A stretch of 44,131 bases of DNA from Methylococcaceae bacterium (GTDB lineage Bacteria; Pseudomonadota; Gammaproteobacteria; Methylococcales; Methylomonadaceae): the NCBI GenBank assembly GCA_947454605.1, contig CANGLL010000002.1:1-44131 (forward strand), given 5' to 3'. Of this stretch, positions 1-7,786 are shown in pieces. The translations under genes were made by a program, and so were the position numbers. The notes under the pieces were generated by a model. It searched no databases and was not told where the DNA came from. It worked only from the letters and a program-made list of their open reading frames with translations. Positions within the stretch are counted from its first letter, which is position 1. Each line of letters opens with the position of its first letter.

Positions 1-2210
1 AGCCCCAGTAATAATGCGGTAGCCATATTGATCCAGAGAATTTGCACGGGTGTAATCGGTAGCGTCACGTTGGCAAATACGCCGGCGAGGATAACAAGTC
101 CCTCGCCAAGATTGGTCGGCAAAGTCCAGACAATAAATTTCACTAGATTATCAAAAACTCCTCGACCTTCCTCCACAGCCGCTTCAATGGTGGCGAAATG
201 ATCGTCGGTTAGAACCATGGCAGCAGCCTCCTTGGCGACCTCAGTTCCGTTTAGGCCCATAGCTACGCCGATGTCAGCTTGACGCAAGGCTGGTGCGTCG
301 TTAATACCGTCACCGGTCATGGCTACGACGTGTCCGTGAGTTTGTAACGCCCTTACCAGCTGAAGCTTTTGTTCTGGCGCGACACGAGCGAAAATGGCAC
401 AATTTTCTACCAGATTCGGATATTCACTTTCTACAATGGATTGCATCTGGGCACCCGTGATGACGCGTTCGGCGTGTTCCATTCCTAATTGCCTAGCAAT
501 CGCCTGTGCGGTAATAGGGTGATCACCGGTTATCATTTTGACTTGGATTCCTGCTTTATAACAGGCGGCAATTGAGGCGGCCGCTTCAGGTCTTGGGGGA
601 TCAATCATGGCTTGTAATCCCAAAAAAGTTAAGCCGTTGCAAACTTCATCGTGCTTAACGGAATTGTCGCTATGGTCGATACGGGCAAACGCCAAGACTC
701 GCAAGCCTTGCTTAGCCATCTCTTCAAGCTGACCCAGTAACAATGATTTGTTTAGTGCTATGGGTTGCATTTGGCTATCAAAAACATTTTCACAGCGCAG
801 TAATAGACTTTCTAGTGAGCCTTTTAAGTAGATATGGCGCAGATCTTGTGCTTGATTATGATGAAGTGTCGCCATGAACTGATGCTGGGATTCAAAAGGA
901 ATGGTATCCAACCGAGGATGGTCTTTACTGATAAGCGTATGGTGCAATCCTGCTTTGTGCGCGGAAACTAATAAGGCTCCTTCAGTAGGATCCCCTTCAA
1001 TACGCCAGGTATCCGTCTCCGCAATCAAACGGGCATCATTACATAAGAGGCCCGCCTTTAAGCATTCGAGCAGAGCAGGGTATTCTTGGGCAATGATTGC
1101 CTGACCTTGATAACGGAATTCTCCAGTGGGATTATAGCCACTACCGGTGACTTTAAACAATTTACCACCCGCATAGATAACTTTTACTGTCATCTGTTTT
1201 TGAGTCAGTGTACCGGTTTTGTCTGAGCAAATAACTGTCGTGCTGCCCAAGGTTTCTACTGCAGGTAATTTGCGAATGATGGCATTGCGTTTAGCCATCC
1301 GAGATACTCCTATCGCCAGGGTGATGGTCAATGCTGCCGGCAATCCTTCGGGAATTGCGCCAACCGCTAACGCTACGGAGGCCATAAACATTTCTAGTAT
1401 GGAATGACCGTAACCAATACCCACGGCAAAAGTCAGGGTCGCCATGCCGATGATGATCCACAGCAATAATCGGCTGAATTGACTTATCTTTCGGGTTAAC
1501 GGTGTTTCCAGATCGGTAGTGCTAGCGATCATACGATTAATAAGACCGATCTCTGTTCGGTCGCCAGTTTCCACAACGATACCCAACCCACTTCCATAGG
1601 TCACCAACGTTGACGAATATGCCATGTTGCAACGATCCGCTAATACCGTGTCAATATCCAGCATCGTCAGACGCTTTTCCGCCGACACAGATTCGCCAGT
1701 CATTGCCGATTCATCGATTTGCAATTCGCGAATTTGCGTTAATCGCAAGTCAGCAGGGACCTTATCGCCGGATTGCAGTACAACTAGATCACCTGGTACC
1801 AGCTCATTGGCTAAAATTTTGTGGCGTTGACCTTCCCGTAATACTGTTGCACTGGCATTTAAGCCCCGACTCAGTGCATCAATAGCTTTTAAGGCATTGG
1901 CTTCTTGAACAAACCCTGTCACGGCGTTAATCAGCACTACCCCAAATATCACACTACTATCAACCCATTCTTGCAAAAATGCAGTAACACTAGCGGCAAC
2001 TAAGAGGATATATACTAATGGTTGATGAAATTGTTCAGATAGTAAGCGTAAGCCACTTTTTCCAGAGCGAAGGCTCAGACAATTAGGGCCATAAAGATCT
2101 ATACGGCGTTGCACCTCGACATCACTCAAGCCACGATCAACCTCAACATTGAAGCTTTTTGTCAGCGCTGATAAGGGTTGGCTATGCCAATCTGATTTTT
2201 GAGTGTTCAT
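1..2210 (-). CDS. P2-type cation-transporting ATPase (C-terminus off the left edge)
   Basis: ATP-driven cation pump of the inner membrane. The frame is open from an ATG at 2210 to the window edge, giving 736 codons; about 150 C-terminal residues expected for the family are outside. Visible in order: N-terminal cation-ATPase domain, actuator motif TGES (residues 171-174), TM4 motif PEGLP (287-291) as in SERCA-like P2A pumps, phosphorylation motif DKTGT with Asp330, hinge motif GDGINDAP (633-640), then TM5 with a TNLGEG motif and TM6 reading INMATA. In SERCA the matching TM6 stretch carries the Ca-binding Asp800; here that place is Ala, so calcium is not a safe substrate call and another cation is possible. 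A perfect 15-bp palindrome lies 62 bp upstream of the start. Confidence 0.93.
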   Translation of the reverse strand, partial: MNTQKSDWHSQPLSALTKSFNVEVDRGLSDVEVQRRIDLYGPNCLSLRSGKSGLRLLSEQFHQPLVYILLVAASVTAFLQEWVDSSVIFGVVLINAVTGFVQEANALKAIDALSRGLNASATVLREGQRHKILANELVPGDLVVLQSGDKVPADLRLTQIRELQIDESAMTGESVSAEKRLTMLDIDTVLADRCNMAYSSTLVTYGSGLGIVVETGDRTEIGLINRMIASTTDLETPLTRKISQFSRLLLWIIIGMATLTFAVGIGYGHSILEMFMASVALAVGAIPEGLPAALTITLAIGVSRMAKRNAIIRKLPAVETLGSTTVICSDKTGTLTQKQMTVKVIYAGGKLFKVTGSGYNPTGEFRYQGQAIIAQEYPALLECLKAGLLCNDARLIAETDTWRIEGDPTEGALLVSAHKAGLHHTLISKDHPRLDTIPFESQHQFMATLHHNQAQDLRHIYLKGSLESLLLRCENVFDSQMQPIALNKSLLLGQLEEMAKQGLRVLAFARIDHSDNSVKHDEVCNGLTFLGLQAMIDPPRPEAAASIAACYKAGIQVKMITGDHPITAQAIARQLGMEHAERVITGAQMQSIVESEYPNLVENCAIFARVAPEQKLQLVRALQTHGHVVAMTGDGINDAPALRQADIGVAMGLNGTEVAKEAAAMVLTDDHFATIEAAVEEGRGVFDNLVKFIVWTLPTNLGEGLVILAGVFANVTLPITPVQILWINMATALLLG

Positions 2211-2271
2211 TGTTTACTCCAAAACAGCTAAGCTTAAAATGGGATGTATCTGAATTGTTAACACCTATCAA

Positions 2272-2286
2272 GTCAACTGAGTTGAC
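2272..2286. promoter_or_regulatory. Inverted repeat upstream of the P-type ATPase, candidate operator
   Basis: GTCAACTGAGTTGAC is a perfect 7+1+7 inverted repeat in the 270-bp gap between the divergent ATPase and DUF2062 genes. There is no T-run beside it, so an operator is more likely than a terminator. The binding protein is unknown. The rest of the gap is AT-rich with no gene that I can support. Confidence 0.4.
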
Positions 2287-2480
2287 AGAGTCATCTTATT
2301 CATTGATAAAACTAAGCTTTATTATTATTTAGTGTTGGTTGGTATTTTTCAGCATTGTACTAGACTTGCTATCACCATAGTAAAGGAAACCATAGCCATT
2401 GAAAGAGTTACAATAAAGCTATCAAAATTTCAGTGTATACTTGTTTTTTTAAATAATAATTACTTATCGAGATGTAAAGG

Positions 2481-2969
2481 ATGTTTGGTTCTAACCCTAA
2501 GCAATGGCTTCATCGACTGATTCATCTTAATGAATCACCTTATCGCATTGCAATGGGCTGTTCCTGTGGTATTTTTTGTTCTGCATTGCCTGTTTTCGGT
2601 CAAACTTTCATTGCTATCATCTTATCTCGTGCCTTAAAAGCCAGTGTCATCGCTAGCATCCCTTGGACATGGATTTCAAATCCGCTGACGACATTACCTA
2701 TGTGGTATGGAGGTTACCGGCTGGGTATCTGGATAATGCCGAGTAAACATAAATCATTAACTTATACTGAAATACAAACATTAATACAGGATTTGAACCA
2801 AATGGATTTGGTCAAAGGTCTTTCGTTACTGTCCACCGAATTCTGGGAAGCACTTCAGCCACTGTGGCTAGGTACCGTTGTCATGGGGCTAGGAATGGCA
2901 GTTACGAGCTTTATCATAATCTATAAAGTACTAGTGCGCCGACGCCAAAAAAGGATGGTTAATCATTAG
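2481..2969 (+). CDS. DUF2062 family small membrane protein
   Basis: A 162-aa inner-membrane protein of unknown biochemical function. The stretch around residues 20-75, with SPYRIAMGCSCGIFCSALPVFGQTF followed by a conserved NP-LT-P-W pattern (residues 66-74, NPLTTLPMW), is the hallmark of DUF2062. Two hydrophobic segments flank it, and a further membrane segment lies at about 130-152 before a basic tail (VRRRQKR). The length is usual for the family. The start is the ATG at 2481; the nearest purine-rich stretch (AAAGG) directly abuts it, so translation initiation looks weak. It is transcribed alone, away from the ATPase, and is followed by an intrinsic terminator at 3012. Confidence 0.82.
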   Translation: MFGSNPKQWLHRLIHLNESPYRIAMGCSCGIFCSALPVFGQTFIAIILSRALKASVIASIPWTWISNPLTTLPMWYGGYRLGIWIMPSKHKSLTYTEIQTLIQDLNQMDLVKGLSLLSTEFWEALQPLWLGTVVMGLGMAVTSFIIIYKVLVRRRQKRMVNH

Positions 2970-3000
2970 GTCGGTAGTTCGAGCCCGTCTAGGGAGGGTG
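2970..3000 (+). other. Possible tRNA 3'-end relic
   Basis: Directly after the DUF2062 stop, AGGTC, GGTAG, TTCGAGC and a purine-rich tail follow in the order of a tRNA variable loop, T-stem, T-loop and acceptor strand. The T-stem pairs imperfectly (one A:C mismatch, G:T pairs), and no anticodon arm lies upstream because that sequence is coding. If real, it is a decayed attachment-site-like remnant; it may be chance. Confidence 0.22.
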
Positions 3001-3011
3001 ACAAATATAAG

Positions 3012-3046
3012 AAAGTCTTACATGGATGTGTAGGGCTTTATTTTTG
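3012..3046 (+). terminator. Intrinsic terminator after DUF2062 gene
   Basis: An 11-bp stem with G:T wobbles (3012-3022 with 3029-3039) and a six-base loop is followed by ATTTTTG. Its sequence is closely similar to the terminators at 19012 and 29603. Confidence 0.75.
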
Positions 3047-3123
3047 TCTAAAATTCGAGGGTTACATCATGCTGTTATCAACTTTTCAATATGTGAGACT
3101 GGAATATTAAAAATACCTACTAT

Positions 3124-3146
3124 TTAACTAAAGATTGTTTAGTTAA
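3124..3146. repeat. Perfect 9-bp inverted repeat
   Basis: TTAACTAAA and TTTAGTTAA face each other across five bases in an AT-rich stretch about 100 bp from the DnaA boxes. It could be an operator or part of an unwinding region; nothing identifies its role. Confidence 0.35.
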
Positions 3147-3252
3147 TTATCTCTAAGATGTTGGTTGGTATTGTAAAAATAGAGCTATATAGTTATTGTA
3201 CAATTTAAGGAATATCACAAAGAATCATGTGCTTAGGGTGTTGAAAAACCCA

Positions 3253-3287
3253 TTATCCCCAGAGTTATCCACAGAATTTGTGTATAA
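3253..3287. promoter_or_regulatory. Cluster of DnaA boxes
   Basis: Three DnaA-type nonamers lie in 35 bp: TTATCCCCA (3253-3261, one mismatch), TTATCCACA (3265-3273, perfect) and, on the other strand, TTATACACA (3279-3287, perfect to TTATNCACA). The last two form an inverted pair separated by five bases. An AT-rich stretch lies to the left. The 373-bp gap (2970-3342) contains otherwise only the terminator and the inverted repeat. Confidence 0.6.
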
Positions 3288-3342
3288 CTTTATAACTCAT
3301 TATGAGTCAGGTTCTTAGGGCCTTTACTTCATTTGATTTGTA

Positions 3343-4392
3343 TCAGTCCAATAGCGCTATTAACCCTTCCACTTCTGCTTTTTCAGATGCAAAACTAGTG
3401 ACTAATCGAATCAGTACTTCGTTTTTATCAACTAAATCACCTTTGGATCGAGGGGTATTCCACTGATAAAAGACTACTCCTTGTTTCTGAAGCCTATCAT
3501 TAGTTGCTTTATCAATAATAGCGAATACTTCATTAGCTTCTGCTTTCCATGCTAAGCGCGTATTTTTAGAATTCAAAATGCCAAGTTGAAGATGTTGGGC
3601 CATGGCATTAGCTTGACTCGCCATTTGTAACCAAAGATCGTTTTTAAAATAAGCGTCAAATTGGGCGGCTATAAATCGACTTTTAGAAAATAATTGTGCA
3701 GCTCGTTTCCTAATAAACGGTAAATCTTTAGCTACTTCTGGGTTCATAAAGACGAGGGCTTCCGCACACCAACAGCCATTTTTAGTAGCACCAAAAGATA
3801 AAATATCGACACCCCGTTTCCACGTCATCTCAGCGGGTGTTAAATTTAAAGAAACTAAGGCATTTGCAAAACGAGCCCCATCCATGTGTAAAGGCAAGTC
3901 GTAGTCTTTTGCAATATTAGCAATCTGCTCAATTTCATCGATTTTATATAGCGTACCAATTTCTGTGGCTTGTGTTATTGATATAGCCATAGGTTGACCT
4001 GCATGCACAAAATTAGGCGGAAATCTTTCGATTTCGGTCTTAAGATGGTTAGCGTCAACTTTGCCGTTGTCTCCATCAACAGGAGCCAGTCGAGCCCCAT
4101 GAGTAAAAAACTCAGGAGCACCACATTCATCTTCTAGCATGTGAGCTTCTCTATGACAAAAAGACACTCCGCCTGGACGGTTTACAGCCGCTAATGCTAA
4201 GGAATTGGCAGCAGTTCCGGTGCTTACGAAGTAAACAGCGACTTCACGTTCAAATATTTCATTAAAACGTAGCTCTATTTTTTTATCGAAATCACTTGCA
4301 CCATAAGGCGCAGAAAATCCAGAAGAAACTTCAAGCAATCGCTCTGAAATAGCAGGGTGGACTCCTGCCCAATTATCGGAAGCAAAATTCAT
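3343..4392 (-). CDS. ltaE: Low-specificity L-threonine aldolase
   Basis: PLP enzyme of fold type I (beta-eliminating lyase/threonine aldolase family) that cleaves L-threonine or L-allo-threonine to glycine and acetaldehyde in the cytosol. Seen in the 349-aa product: SxGTAAN near residue 57 (phosphate site), the H-DGAR motif (LHMDGARFANA, about residue 168), and SFGATKNG with the Schiff-base lysine near residue 204. The length is normal. The start is the ATG at 4392; the upstream ribosome-binding site is weak. It is a single gene. The enzyme also links to glycine/serine and one-carbon metabolism, but nothing nearby confirms a specific route. Confidence 0.9.
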   Translation of the reverse strand: MNFASDNWAGVHPAISERLLEVSSGFSAPYGASDFDKKIELRFNEIFEREVAVYFVSTGTAANSLALAAVNRPGGVSFCHREAHMLEDECGAPEFFTHGARLAPVDGDNGKVDANHLKTEIERFPPNFVHAGQPMAISITQATEIGTLYKIDEIEQIANIAKDYDLPLHMDGARFANALVSLNLTPAEMTWKRGVDILSFGATKNGCWCAEALVFMNPEVAKDLPFIRKRAAQLFSKSRFIAAQFDAYFKNDLWLQMASQANAMAQHLQLGILNSKNTRLAWKAEANEVFAIIDKATNDRLQKQGVVFYQWNTPRSKGDLVDKNEVLIRLVTSFASEKAEVEGLIALLD

Positions 4393-4484
4393 AATTCAAC
4401 TGCAACAAGGTTATCATTTTGTTACGGATTACAGTAATTGGATTTTTGAATTATTGCAAGATCAGACACTAAGCAAAAACAATC

Positions 4485-4874
4485 TTATTCGGCTATTTTT
4501 ATCAGCCACCCACCTGCACCACTGCAATTGTTTTGTGCAGAAGCATCTATGGCTATTCTCGCATGAGTACCTTTTAATAAATCAGGGAGTGTTCCATTAA
4601 TTTTAAAGCTACTGCCGGCGTTATGGGGCGTAATTTTGATGCTGGTTGGTAGTCCTTTAACGGTTACTTTTATGCTTTCAGGGTATGTGTTTGCAGATGC
4701 TGTAAATGAAAAGACAGAACCTGAAGGCACTTCAGTATTTTCAGCGGGAACAAATTCACTAAACTTTGGTTTCGCACAAGCTTTAGTGCTACTGCTACTA
4801 CCGCCTCCATAAGCCGATGCGTTGCAGGAAACTAGCATTAGAGTAATGATGCATATGTAATTGGGTTGTTTCAT
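4485..4874 (-). CDS. Small exported protein, probable lipoprotein, unknown function
   Basis: A 129-aa secreted protein. The N-terminus has a basic start, a hydrophobic core and LVSC at residues 14-17, which fits a lipobox; cleavage after NASA (signal peptidase I) is the alternative. A Gly/Ser-rich linker (GGGSSSS) follows, then a compact region with two Cys and a beta-rich pattern that looks like one Ig-like/fibronectin-like fold (VPSGSVFSFTA, IKVTVKGLP, GGWLIKI). A purine-rich ribosome-binding site (TAAGG) lies seven bases upstream of the ATG. A 7+3+7 inverted repeat 49 bp upstream may be its operator. I recognise no family. Confidence 0.72.
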   Translation of the reverse strand: MKQPNYICIITLMLVSCNASAYGGGSSSSTKACAKPKFSEFVPAENTEVPSGSVFSFTASANTYPESIKVTVKGLPTSIKITPHNAGSSFKINGTLPDLLKGTHARIAIDASAQNNCSGAGGWLIKIAE

Positions 4875-4922
4875 TATTAGGCCTTATCTTTTTTTAAATT
4901 CAATTGGCAAGGTACCTGATTT

Positions 4923-4939
4923 AGTTTGATTGTCAAACT
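4923..4939. promoter_or_regulatory. Inverted repeat upstream of the lipoprotein gene
   Basis: AGTTTGA-TTG-TCAAACT is a perfect 7-bp inverted repeat 49 bp upstream of the start at 4874. There is no T-run. Candidate operator. The remaining gap up to 5193 holds a 68-codon open frame on the minus strand (4946-5152) that lacks a ribosome-binding site and resembles nothing; I do not call it a gene. Confidence 0.3.
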
Positions 4940-5193
4940 GGATAATTAATAGATTAAGTGGGAGGGTTCGAAAAGTAACAGACTTAAAAAGGTGCAATTC
5001 TTTATCGCTCCAATCTTTAAAGACATAGCGGTTTTAGGTAGAAAGTGGGCTATTGATTCAGTTTTAAATTGATAATAGCTGTAAAAAACAGTTGGGATCT
5101 TCTCTAAAACCCGTTTCAAATGGAAAAAGCAAAATCCCAAGTGGAATGCCATTTTTACTAAAAAGGTTTTATAAAGCCCCGATTGTCCGACTT

Positions 5194-5215
5194 TGTTTTC
5201 TTTTTGTTCTCTTTT
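5194..5215 (+). promoter_or_regulatory. 22-bp element shared with lexA promoter (candidate LexA operator)
   Basis: These 22 bp are identical to 33642-33663 upstream of the LexA gene. The core GTTTTCTTTTTGTTC contains GTTT-N7-GTTC, one base from the alphaproteobacterial LexA box GTTC-N7-GTTC, and reads as an 11-bp direct repeat (GTTTTCTTTTT / GTTCTCTTTTT). It lies 89 bp upstream of the microprotein start, ahead of the repair-nuclease gene. Confidence 0.6.
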
Positions 5216-5282
5216 TATTGCGTTATTAAGTAATTCGGATAAAATGACACATTATCAAAAAATAATAAAAAAGGAGATTCAA

Positions 5283-5417
5283 ATGCGTAAAAAAGTACAC
5301 ATGAGAGATCAAGCGGCTAATAAAATTAAAGACATCATGAATGCTTATAAGAAAAAGCCAAGTGAACAATTTAGGTATTTTGTAAAACAGCTGTTTCAGC
5401 ACTCTGTGGTCGCTTAA
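5283..5417 (+). CDS. 44-aa basic microprotein (paralogue of the one after lexA)
   Basis: A 44-aa basic protein starting at the ATG at 5283, with a strong Shine-Dalgarno AAGGAG seven bases upstream. The longer reading that starts at 5193 overlaps the regulatory element and is not favoured. It aligns without gaps to the 44-aa protein at 34383 (19 identical residues of 44), sharing K-HM-DQ--NK---IM--YKK-P-EQ. The pattern suggests one amphipathic helix, a YKK(K/R)P turn and a second helix. There is no signal peptide or membrane segment. It sits 40 bp upstream of the DnaQ/GIY-YIG nuclease gene, probably in one operon behind the shared LexA-like element, so a damage-response role is inferred. Its function is unknown. 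Confidence 0.8.
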   Translation: MRKKVHMRDQAANKIKDIMNAYKKKPSEQFRYFVKQLFQHSVVA

Positions 5418-5457
5418 GTCGGTTTAAAGGTTATTTTTATAGTTTGATTTATCAGAG

Positions 5458-6855
5458 TTGCTAGGAGTTTATATCTTAAATTTACCCCAGCGATTAGCTT
5501 TTGTTGATCTTGAAACAACCGGGGGTAATCCCTTGGTGGATAGAGTCACTGAAGTTGGCGTGATCTTGGTTAATGAGGTCGGTGTACGGGAGTGGAGCCA
5601 ATTACTCTATCCTCAAACCCGTATACCGGCTTTTATTGAGCGATTAACAGGTATCACCAATGAGATGGTTTTGGATGCGCCTCGCTTTAAGGACATAGCT
5701 CAAGAGTTAAATAGCTTGTTGGAGGGGTATTTGTTTATTGCCCATAATGCGCGGTTTGATTATGGCTTTTTAAAGAATGAATTTAAACGTCTCGATATCG
5801 TCTTCAGGCCCAACATCTTATGTAGTGTAAAACTGTCCAGAGCTTTATTTCCAGAACACAAACATCATAATCTTGATGCTTTAATCACCCGACATCAATT
5901 AACGGTGTCTGATAGACACAGAGCTTTGGGTGATGCGCAATTAATCTATCAATTTTGGCAAGATATTCATAATCGATTGGATGAAGATCATATTGCTGCC
6001 TCCGTTAAGAAGATGGTGGGCCGCCCCAGTATTCCTTCTCACATCGACGATGCTTTAATCCAAGGGTTGCCTGATACACCGGGTGTGTATTTGTTTTACG
6101 GTGAAAACAATTTACCTTTGTACGTCGGTAAAAGTACCCATATTAAACAACGTGTTTTATCGCATTTTTCATCCGATCACAGGCGCTCTAAAGAGATGAG
6201 TTTATCTCAACAATTACGCCGAATTGATTACATAGAAACCGCCGGTGAAATAGGGGCCTTATTAAAAGAAGCGCAGTTAATTAAAACATTGCAACCCATT
6301 CATAATCGACGTTTAAGACGCAGTAATGATCTATGTGCCTGGCAGTTACAACAAAAAAACGACTGCGTTACCCCTGTTCTGAAGTGGGCAGATGATTTGG
6401 ACTTTGGTGAGCAAGAGAATCTTTATGGTTTGTTTCGTACACAGAAAGATGCTCATAATGCGCTACGTAAATTAGCTCAGGATAGTAATCTGTGTTTAGG
6501 TGTGCTGGGCTTGGAGAAAGTATCAAAAGGTAGACCCTGTTTTGCAAGACAGTTGCATAAATGTCAAGGGGCTTGTGTGGGAAAAGAATCGATGTTGTCC
6601 CATGCTTTGCGCCTGCAACAGGCCATGACTAAGTTGAAAATTAATCATTGGCCTTTTAACGGTGTAATAGGGCTTAAAGAAGCGGAAGATTTGCATGTGA
6701 TTGATCATTGGTGTTACTTAGGTACTGTGCAAGCTGAATCAGAGATTCCTGCCTTACTGGACAGTGCTAGAGTCGCTTTTGATAAGGATACCTATATGAT
6801 TTTAAATAAAGCTTTAAAGTCATCTCCCGAGGTTATCTATCTAAAAAGATCATAA
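5458..6855 (+). CDS. DnaQ-like exonuclease fused to UvrC/Cho-type GIY-YIG nuclease
   Basis: Two nuclease modules in 465 aa. Residues about 13-170 are a DEDDh 3'-5' exonuclease of the Pol III epsilon type (DLET at 17-20, HNARFD at 96-101, HRALGDA at 154-160). Residues about 205-300 are a GIY-YIG nuclease (GVYLFY at 209, YVGKS at 222, Arg232), as in UvrC and its homologue Cho; the rest matches the Cho-like C-terminal part. Such fusions are known in gammaproteobacteria and are linked to nucleotide-excision repair, incising or trimming damaged strands. The first start in frame is the TTG at 5458, which lacks a ribosome-binding site; AGGAG at 5463-5467 would instead suit the in-frame ATC at 5473, so the true start is uncertain. 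In E. coli cho is SOS-induced, in line with the LexA-like element upstream of the operon. Confidence 0.9.
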   Translation: MLGVYILNLPQRLAFVDLETTGGNPLVDRVTEVGVILVNEVGVREWSQLLYPQTRIPAFIERLTGITNEMVLDAPRFKDIAQELNSLLEGYLFIAHNARFDYGFLKNEFKRLDIVFRPNILCSVKLSRALFPEHKHHNLDALITRHQLTVSDRHRALGDAQLIYQFWQDIHNRLDEDHIAASVKKMVGRPSIPSHIDDALIQGLPDTPGVYLFYGENNLPLYVGKSTHIKQRVLSHFSSDHRRSKEMSLSQQLRRIDYIETAGEIGALLKEAQLIKTLQPIHNRRLRRSNDLCAWQLQQKNDCVTPVLKWADDLDFGEQENLYGLFRTQKDAHNALRKLAQDSNLCLGVLGLEKVSKGRPCFARQLHKCQGACVGKESMLSHALRLQQAMTKLKINHWPFNGVIGLKEAEDLHVIDHWCYLGTVQAESEIPALLDSARVAFDKDTYMILNKALKSSPEVIYLKRS

Positions 6856-6892
6856 CAGTATGGGTGAACTCATCATCTTAGGGTGTCTGCAT

Positions 6893-6898
6893 TATAAT
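6893..6898 (+). promoter_or_regulatory. Putative -10 box upstream of the PPOX gene
   Basis: A perfect TATAAT lies 57 bp upstream of the PPOX-family start in the 99-bp gap. No good -35 box is seen, so this is a weak call. Confidence 0.3.
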
Positions 6899-6954
6899 GT
6901 TGCGCTGTAGAATTTGACGATTTTGCCTTTCACAAATATTAAGAGAACTATTTT

Positions 6955-7611
6955 ATGAGCGATTTTTATAGTCAACAGCATAGGGAGTTGCAAGGGCAAC
7001 ACGATACACATAATTTAGCAGATCGACTTCAGCAAATCATCGTCGAAAACCAGATAAGTGATCAACATCAGCCCTTTATTGAAAGCAGGGATTTCTTTTT
7101 CCTGACTACTGTTGACCATCGTGGATACCCTACGTGTTCTTATAAGGGCGGAAATCCCGGCTTCGTTAGAGTTTTAGATCCCCAGACACTTATTTTTCCT
7201 AATTATGATGGCAATGGTATGTTTCTCTCCATGGGTAACATCCAAGGTAATCCGAAGATCGGTATGCTGTTCATCGATTTTGAAACGCCTCATCGTATTC
7301 GTGTTCATGGAGACGCTTATGTTCAGGCAGACGATCCCCTGTTATCTGAATATCCGGGTGCAGATGGGCTTGTTAGGGTCAAGATCAGTGAAATATTTAT
7401 TAACTGTCCTCGTTATATCCATCGCATGCAACGTGTTGAATCATCGAAATATGTGCCGCAAGCAGGGCAGGATGCTCCAGGTCCACAATGGAAGCGAATT
7501 GACGCCTTACAAGATGTGCTCCCTGGCTATGATCAGGGTATTACAGAAAAGCTGGGTGGTATCATTACGCCGGAAGAATATGGCGCTATGGTGATGAAGG
7601 GTGAGGGTTAA
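6955..7611 (+). CDS. Pyridoxamine 5'-phosphate oxidase family flavoprotein
   Basis: A 218-aa cytosolic protein with a split-barrel FMN-binding fold. Residues about 42-125 (FIESRDFFFLTTVDHRGYPTCSYKGG, then FPNYDGNGMFLSMGNIQGNPKIGMLFIDF) match the PPOX-type putative oxidoreductases, in which this segment contacts FMN. A C-terminal section with PRYIHRMQ is also typical of this subgroup. It is unlikely to be PdxH itself, since the PdxH C-terminal substrate motif is missing; the substrate is unknown. The ATG at 6955 follows AAGAGAAC. It is monocistronic or followed by a tiny open frame at 7615. Confidence 0.85.
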   Translation: MSDFYSQQHRELQGQHDTHNLADRLQQIIVENQISDQHQPFIESRDFFFLTTVDHRGYPTCSYKGGNPGFVRVLDPQTLIFPNYDGNGMFLSMGNIQGNPKIGMLFIDFETPHRIRVHGDAYVQADDPLLSEYPGADGLVRVKISEIFINCPRYIHRMQRVESSKYVPQAGQDAPGPQWKRIDALQDVLPGYDQGITEKLGGIITPEEYGAMVMKGEG

Positions 7612-7614
7612 TTT

Positions 7615-7719
7615 ATGAAAAAATTACTCTTTAACCCATCCCCTTTTACCATGAAAGTGACAAAAGTGAGTGGGTCACCGTTACAGATCGGTGCTTCTGT
7701 AATACCAAGAATTGATTAG
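7615..7719 (+). CDS. Possible 34-aa small protein
   Basis: A 34-codon frame starts three bases after the PPOX gene stop and ends before the MHS transporter. The product is basic at the start and has no clear membrane segment or recognised motif. The GAGGG inside the end of the upstream gene could serve as ribosome-binding site. It may equally be non-coding. Confidence 0.25.
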   Translation: MKKLLFNPSPFTMKVTKVSGSPLQIGASVIPRID

Positions 7720-7786
7720 CCTTTTTACGATTTCTTAGAGACTTAAAGAAAGCATCTTATTATAAAACTAATTGGAGTGATTGTTT

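Noticed and set aside
901-1885. Several plus-strand open frames
   Set aside because: They lie opposite the P-type ATPase, whose frame is open with all family motifs.
4946-5152. 68-codon open frame on the minus strand
   Set aside because: No ribosome-binding site, no protein-like composition and no similarity; it lies in a regulatory gap.
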